Below are positions 7,390 to 11,108 of a DNA stretch of 11,108 nucleotides, one piece after another. The stretch covers positions 1-11,108 of the forward strand of contig JAURIP010000027.1 of assembly GCA_030832695.1 (NCBI GenBank), read 5' to 3'. Numbering within the stretch: position 1 is the stretch's first letter; every line of letters starts with the position of its first letter. Below the pieces are notes generated by a model. That model saw only the letters and a list, made by a program, of their open reading frames with translations. It had not been told where the DNA came from and searched no databases. Both the position numbers and the translations under genes were made by a program. The DNA is from Sediminibacterium sp. (GTDB lineage Bacteria > Bacteroidota > Bacteroidia > Chitinophagales > Chitinophagaceae).

Positions 7390-8016
7390 ATGACACCAGA
7401 ACGTACCAATAAATTATTAAAAGTCTTAAGCAAACGACAAGCCAATTTAACGGTGGTGTTGGAGAATGTTCAGGATCCTCATAATGTATCTGCAGTAATG
7501 CGTACCTGTGATGCAGTGGGTATTCAGGATGTATATGTACTTACCACAAAAATAGCAAAGCATAAAAAATGGGGATACCGCAGTAGTAGTAGTGCCTTAA
7601 AATGGCTAACCATTCATGAATTTGATAATTTGGAAGAATGTGTTAATTCGTTAAGAAAAAATTTCAAAAAAATATTGACCACCCATTTGTCAAGTGATGC
7701 GGTGAGTTTACATGATATTAATTTTTCAGAATCTATTGCCTTGGTTTTTGGCAACGAACATGCAGGTGTCACGGAAGAATTTAGAAACTTAGCCGATGGC
7801 AATTTTATTATCCCACAAATGGGCATCATTCAAAGCTTAAACATTTCAGTGGCATGTGCCGTAAGTATTTATGAAGCCATGCGACAAAAAATGAATGCGG
7901 GACACTATGATCAAGCTACGCTTCCTAAACAACAAATGGATGAATTATTAACGCAGTGGGGGTTTGAAGAAGAAACACCTGAAGTGTATAAGAATTCAAA
8001 ATTGAAGAGAAGTTAA
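7390..8016 (+). CDS. trmH: tRNA (guanosine-18-2'-O)-methyltransferase, SPOUT family
   Basis: This 208-residue enzyme methylates the 2'-hydroxyl of G18 in the tRNA D-loop using S-adenosylmethionine. The three SPOUT motifs are intact. Motif 1 at about 25-44 is ENVQDPHNVSAVMRTCDAVG, with Asn32 and catalytic Arg38. Motif 2 at about 117-128 is ALVFGNEHAGVT, with Glu123. Motif 3 at about 141-162 is IPQMGIIQSLNISVACAVSIYE, with Ser149 and Asn151 in the knot. The N-terminal MTPER and RQANLTVVLE segments, and THLSSDAV in the middle, track Escherichia coli TrmH closely, favouring TrmH over RlmB or TrmL. The C-terminal tail is about 20 residues shorter than in E. coli and ends in a basic KNSKLKRS stretch. 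It is the last gene of the + strand run and converges on argS across 101 bases. Confidence 0.88.
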   Translation: MTPERTNKLLKVLSKRQANLTVVLENVQDPHNVSAVMRTCDAVGIQDVYVLTTKIAKHKKWGYRSSSSALKWLTIHEFDNLEECVNSLRKNFKKILTTHLSSDAVSLHDINFSESIALVFGNEHAGVTEEFRNLADGNFIIPQMGIIQSLNISVACAVSIYEAMRQKMNAGHYDQATLPKQQMDELLTQWGFEEETPEVYKNSKLKRS

Positions 8017-8107
8017 TTTTATGTAAATCGAAGTTAACTTGATTTTATAACGAATCGAAATAACGCTTAAAGCAAATTTAGGCTGATCTAAAATCGAAAA
8101 AACTTTT
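8010..8107. repeat. AT-rich repeats in the trmH-argS convergent gap
   Basis: This convergent gap holds three imperfect copies of AATCGAA followed by an A-rich stretch and a C-T-T end (8026-8040, 8053-8068, 8092-8107). It also has a 10-bp perfect palindrome AAGTTAACTT (8031-8040), whose right half can pair with AAGTTAA at 8010-8016 over the trmH stop codon. The 7-bp stem is AT-only with a 17-base loop, so it is a poor intrinsic terminator, though a weak bidirectional one is possible. I see no open reading frame here. Confidence 0.35.
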
Positions 8108-8117
8108 AGCTTAAACA

Positions 8118-9887
8118 TTACATTTGTTCTGGTACTGCAATGCCCAAACAGCCCATTGCTTTTTGTAAAGTAGCAGCTGTTAAAATTCCAATTTTAATTC
8201 TTAATTGCTTTTTTGTATCGGTGTCCGCATTTGCAATGGAATGTTCGGTATAGAAGGTATTGAATAGCTTCGCCAAATTAAATGCGTATATCGCAATTTT
8301 TGAAGGGTCTAAATTATCAGCAGCCTCATTAATGATGGCTGGGAATAGCGATAATTCAATCGCCAACTGTTTTTCCAAGGGCAATAATTCATTTGGGGTA
8401 AGTGTTACCGCCGTTCCAGTTTTACGTAAAATGCTTTTAATACGGGCATGGGTATATTGTATAAATGGACCCGTGAAGCCATGAAAATCAATACTCTCTT
8501 CAGGATTAAAGATCATTTTCTTTTTAGGATCAACCCTTAAAAGGAAAAATTTAAGTGCCCCTAACCCAATCGTATTATATAATTCTACAAGTTGTGCTGG
8601 CGTAAAATCAGACACTTTACCTAAGGCTTCCGTTTTTTCTTTAGAAATTTTAATCATTTCATCCACCAAATCATCTGCATCTACCACGGTGCCTTCACGA
8701 CTTTTCATTTTGCCAGTAGGAAGTTCTACCATGCCATAACTTAAATGATAAATACCATCAGCAGCGGGTAATTGTAACTTTTGACAAATTAATTTTAATA
8801 CTTTAAAATGATAGTTTTGCTCATCGCCTACTACATATATGCTAGCATCCGTATTGAATTCTTTTTGTTTTAATTGCGCAAGACCAATATCCTGCGTCAT
8901 ATATACTGAAGTGCCATCTTTTCGACGTACAATTTTTTCGTCTAATCCATCGTTGGTTAAATCAATCCACACCGAACTATCCTCTTTTTGAAAAAATACC
9001 TTTTTTGTTAAACCTTCTGATACTAATTCTTTGCCTAATAAATAAGTATTGCTTTCGTAATAGGTTTTTAAAAAATCAGAGCCTATTTTTTTATAAGTCA
9101 CCTCAAATCCTTCGTACACCCAAGCATTCATTCTTTTCCATAAGTCGATGGTTGCAGCATCGCCTTGTTCCCATAATAACAACATGGCTTGAGCACCTTT
9201 CGAAATAGGGGCTTCCTTTTCAGCTGTTTCGGGTAACATACCACCAGCAACTAATTCAGCAACCTCTGCTTTAAAGGCATCATTATATTTGACATAGTAG
9301 TCGCCTACAAAATGATCTCCTTTTTGATGGGTATCGGCAGGGGTTGCACCATTTGCAAATTTTTGCCAAGCAATCATGCTTTTGCAAATATGAATACCGC
9401 GATCATTTACAATACATGTCTTGAAAACTTCATGTCCCTGTAATTTTAAAATCTCTGCAATGCTCCAGCCTAAAAAATTATTTCTTAAATGCCCTAAGTG
9501 TAATGGCTTGTTTGTATTAGGGGAGGAATACTCCACCATAATCTTTTGTTTGTTTTCAGTAACGGGTATTAATTGATGGGGATCAGTACCATTGATAAAA
9601 TCAAACCAATATTCATTGCTGATGGTGAAATTTAAAAAACCTTTGACAATATTAAAGTGCGTAAGTACCCCCGGCATGTCAGCTAACATCGCAGCACCTA
9701 GCTCATTTCCTAAGGCTTCTGGACTTTTCCCTAATTGTTTCACAAATGCAAATAATACAATAGTATAGTCACCTTCAATTTCAGGTTTGGTTGCGTTCAC
9801 CAATACCTGATCTGATGGTATATTTACATCATATAATGTATGAATACATTTGGAAGTAGACTGCTTTAAATTAGTTATCAAATTCAT
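8118..9887 (-). CDS. argS: arginyl-tRNA synthetase
   Basis: This 589-residue class I aminoacyl-tRNA synthetase charges tRNA-Arg with arginine. The N-terminal Add-1 domain spans about 1-90 and recognises the tRNA elbow. The HIGH signature appears as HLGH at His130-His133, in the canonical SSPNTNKPLHLGHLRN context. The KMSKS-equivalent loop is KMKSR at 393-397, followed by EGTVV. The DALR anticodon-binding domain covers about 455-589, beginning near FTGPFIQYTHAR, and the protein ends GIAVPEQM as expected. Length is normal and no residue is obviously lost. The ATG at 9887 is supported by an AGGAGG Shine-Dalgarno (9900-9905 on the - strand) 12 bases upstream, which stands out because most genes here have none. 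A TACTTTTG -7 element lies just above it. It diverges from the gtrA-type gene across 54 bases. Confidence 0.97.
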   Translation of the reverse strand: MNLITNLKQSTSKCIHTLYDVNIPSDQVLVNATKPEIEGDYTIVLFAFVKQLGKSPEALGNELGAAMLADMPGVLTHFNIVKGFLNFTISNEYWFDFINGTDPHQLIPVTENKQKIMVEYSSPNTNKPLHLGHLRNNFLGWSIAEILKLQGHEVFKTCIVNDRGIHICKSMIAWQKFANGATPADTHQKGDHFVGDYYVKYNDAFKAEVAELVAGGMLPETAEKEAPISKGAQAMLLLWEQGDAATIDLWKRMNAWVYEGFEVTYKKIGSDFLKTYYESNTYLLGKELVSEGLTKKVFFQKEDSSVWIDLTNDGLDEKIVRRKDGTSVYMTQDIGLAQLKQKEFNTDASIYVVGDEQNYHFKVLKLICQKLQLPAADGIYHLSYGMVELPTGKMKSREGTVVDADDLVDEMIKISKEKTEALGKVSDFTPAQLVELYNTIGLGALKFFLLRVDPKKKMIFNPEESIDFHGFTGPFIQYTHARIKSILRKTGTAVTLTPNELLPLEKQLAIELSLFPAIINEAADNLDPSKIAIYAFNLAKLFNTFYTEHSIANADTDTKKQLRIKIGILTAATLQKAMGCLGIAVPEQM

Positions 9888-9890
9888 AAA

Positions 9891-9907
9891 GTAGGATTGC
9901 CTCCTAC
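9891..9907 (-). promoter_or_regulatory. argS ribosome-binding site within a perfect inverted repeat
   Basis: On the - strand, GTAGGA (9907-9902) and TCCTAC (9896-9891) form a perfect 6-bp stem with a 5-base loop. The AGGAGG Shine-Dalgarno (9905-9900) straddles the stem and loop, 12 bases before the argS ATG. If transcribed whole, the hairpin could mask the ribosome-binding site. The overlapping -7 element suggests a start near 9900-9903, which would remove one arm, so the structure may be absent from the main transcript. Confidence 0.4.
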
Positions 9908-9914
9908 AAAAGTA
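9907..9914 (-). promoter_or_regulatory. candidate argS -7 element
   Basis: TACTTTTG on the - strand is an exact match to TAnnTTTG, ending 19 bases before the argS ATG. No TTTG -33 element is visible at 19-21 bases upstream. Its position supports a short-leader argS transcript. Confidence 0.4.
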
Positions 9915-9926
9915 ATTAATTAAGAT

Positions 9927-9934
9927 TACCTTTG
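9927..9934 (+). promoter_or_regulatory. candidate -7 element for the GtrA-family gene
   Basis: TACCTTTG is an exact match to TAnnTTTG and ends 7 bases before the ATG at 9942. Transcription would begin at or just before the start codon, giving a leaderless or nearly leaderless mRNA. It is divergent from the argS -7 element with 12 AT-rich bases between them. No -33 element is evident. Confidence 0.4.
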
Positions 9935-9941
9935 TGCATAC

Positions 9942-10445
9942 ATGTTAAAACTGCATGAAATAATTAGTCAAATCATTCTTAAATTGATTGATTGGGTTTA
10001 CCCGGTTTTTCAAAAACTAATGTCGTTGAAAACATTCCGGTATGCAGCCTGTGGCGGTGCCAATACGGTACTTGATATCTTATTATTCTTTGTTTCCTAT
10101 AATTACATTTTACACAAGGAAATTATTCATGTTAGTAGCTTAAGTATTAGCCCCCATATCGCGTCCTTCATCATCAGTTTTTGTATTACTTTCCCCATCG
10201 GATTTTATTTAAGTAGGTATGTGGTATTTCAGGAAACCACGGTGCCTAAAAGGAAGCAGCTGATGAAGTACTTTTTTGTGGTTTTTGGATGTATCATTTT
10301 AAACTATATATTTTTGAAGTTATTTGTTGAATATTTTGGTTGGTATCCAACTTTAGCCAAAATAGTTACCACCTTTTTTGTGGTCATTTTTAGCTATACC
10401 AGCCAAAAAAACTTCACTTTTAAGTCGGTTGGGGCGAATAGCTAA
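9942..10445 (+). CDS. GtrA family membrane protein
   Basis: This 167-residue protein has four predicted membrane helices at about 32-54, 72-92, 108-130 and 135-153, the standard layout of the GtrA family. The FRYAACGGANTVLDILLFF segment at the start of helix 1, the FPIGFYLSRYVVF segment ending helix 2, and the C-terminal SQKNFTF stretch are typical. GtrA-like proteins are thought to move or help move polyprenyl-linked sugars across the inner membrane for decoration of surface glycans; the substrate here is unknown and no glycosyltransferase is adjacent. The first 27 residues are an amphipathic-looking extension before the conserved domain. A start at Met27 would keep all helices, but I favour 9942 because the extended form resembles other Bacteroidota members. 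The gene diverges from argS and lies 184 bases before dnaK. Confidence 0.85.
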   Translation: MLKLHEIISQIILKLIDWVYPVFQKLMSLKTFRYAACGGANTVLDILLFFVSYNYILHKEIIHVSSLSISPHIASFIISFCITFPIGFYLSRYVVFQETTVPKRKQLMKYFFVVFGCIILNYIFLKLFVEYFGWYPTLAKIVTTFFVVIFSYTSQKNFTFKSVGANS

Positions 10446-10479
10446 TCTGCTTAAACCGCTCATTATTTGTACCTGTTAA

Positions 10480-10557
10480 CTGACTTTTCTGCCTCTTTAT
10501 TTTAATAATATGCCATTTCAGAGCATGAATTAGGCTGATTTTCTGCCATTTATGACA
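10480..10557 (+). repeat. cluster of TGCC(A) half-sites upstream of dnaK
   Basis: CTGACTTTTCTGCC (10480-10493) recurs with one base deleted as CTGATTTTCTGCC (10535-10547). TGCCATTT occurs at 10511-10518 and 10544-10551, exactly 33 bases apart. The second copy forms an imperfect inverted repeat TGCCA-N4-TGACA (10544-10557). This density of related half-sites in a 184-base gap suggests binding by an activator or repressor of dnaK. The protein that binds is not known from the sequence. Confidence 0.45.
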
Positions 10558-10571
10558 AATTTGCACCTATC

Positions 10572-10592
10572 TGCCAATGGCATAATGATTGC
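10572..10592 (+). promoter_or_regulatory. candidate sigma-54 (RpoN) promoter of dnaK with overlapping palindrome
   Basis: TGGCAT-N5-TTGC (10578-10592) has GG and GC exactly 10 bases apart and differs from the sigma-54 consensus TGGCAC-N5-TTGC at one base. Transcription would start near 10602-10604, giving a leader of about 26 bases before the dnaK ATG. A perfect palindrome TGCCA-A-TGGCA (10572-10582) overlaps the -24 element. A weaker sigma-A -7 candidate, TATCATTG (10594-10601), lies just downstream without a recognisable -33, so a housekeeping promoter is not excluded. Confidence 0.5.
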
Positions 10593-10617
10593 CTATCATT
10601 GAGTAATTAAATATTGA

Positions 10618-11108
<491 letters not shown>

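Noticed and set aside
10556..10563. CAAATTTG as a sigma-A -7 element for dnaK
   Set aside because: It lacks the leading T and a -33 TTTG, and would give a longer leader than the better-matched sigma-54 element further down.

Overview
This AT-rich window carries 11 protein-coding genes. It looks like a chromosomal housekeeping segment from a member of the Bacteroidota, most likely the Chitinophagaceae or a close relative. The evidence is the protein families (a DUF6580 membrane protein, a maltose-type MalQ with two starch-binding domains, a class I ManA, a short TrmH), short intergenic gaps, and several TAnnTTTG-like -7 promoter elements with few Shine-Dalgarno sequences. I see no mobile element, CRISPR array, tRNA, rRNA or phage gene. 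No gene-free stretch exceeds 184 bases.

Layout. Bases 13-510 (+) encode a YkgJ-type cysteine-cluster protein. It converges, 3 bases apart, on a YraN/UPF0102 nuclease-fold protein (514-867, -). A 41-base gap separates yraN from divergent manA (909-2099, +), followed by a six-helix DUF6580 membrane protein (2221-2775, +). RNase HI (2869-3333, -) diverges from a run of three + genes: a DPE2-like 4-alpha-glucanotransferase (3503-6265), an L-Ala-D/L-Glu-type dipeptide epimerase (6296-7345) and the tRNA Gm18 methyltransferase TrmH (7390-8016). Arginyl-tRNA synthetase (8118-9887, -) converges on that run and diverges from a GtrA-family membrane protein (9942-10445, +). The window ends inside dnaK (10630 onward, +).

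The genes do not form one pathway. ManA and MalQ belong to sugar and glucan metabolism, the epimerase to peptidoglycan-peptide salvage, TrmH and ArgS to tRNA biology, RNase HI and YraN to nucleic-acid metabolism, and DnaK to protein folding.

I found no convincing new multi-gene system. The most interesting signals are regulatory. The dnaK upstream region has a near-consensus sigma-54 (-24/-12) element embedded in a cluster of TGCCA/TGACA half-sites. The compact argS/gtrA divergent promoter gives argS a strong Shine-Dalgarno inside a perfect 6-bp inverted repeat, and gtrA an almost leaderless start. The MalQ architecture is also notable because it resembles plant cytosolic DPE2.
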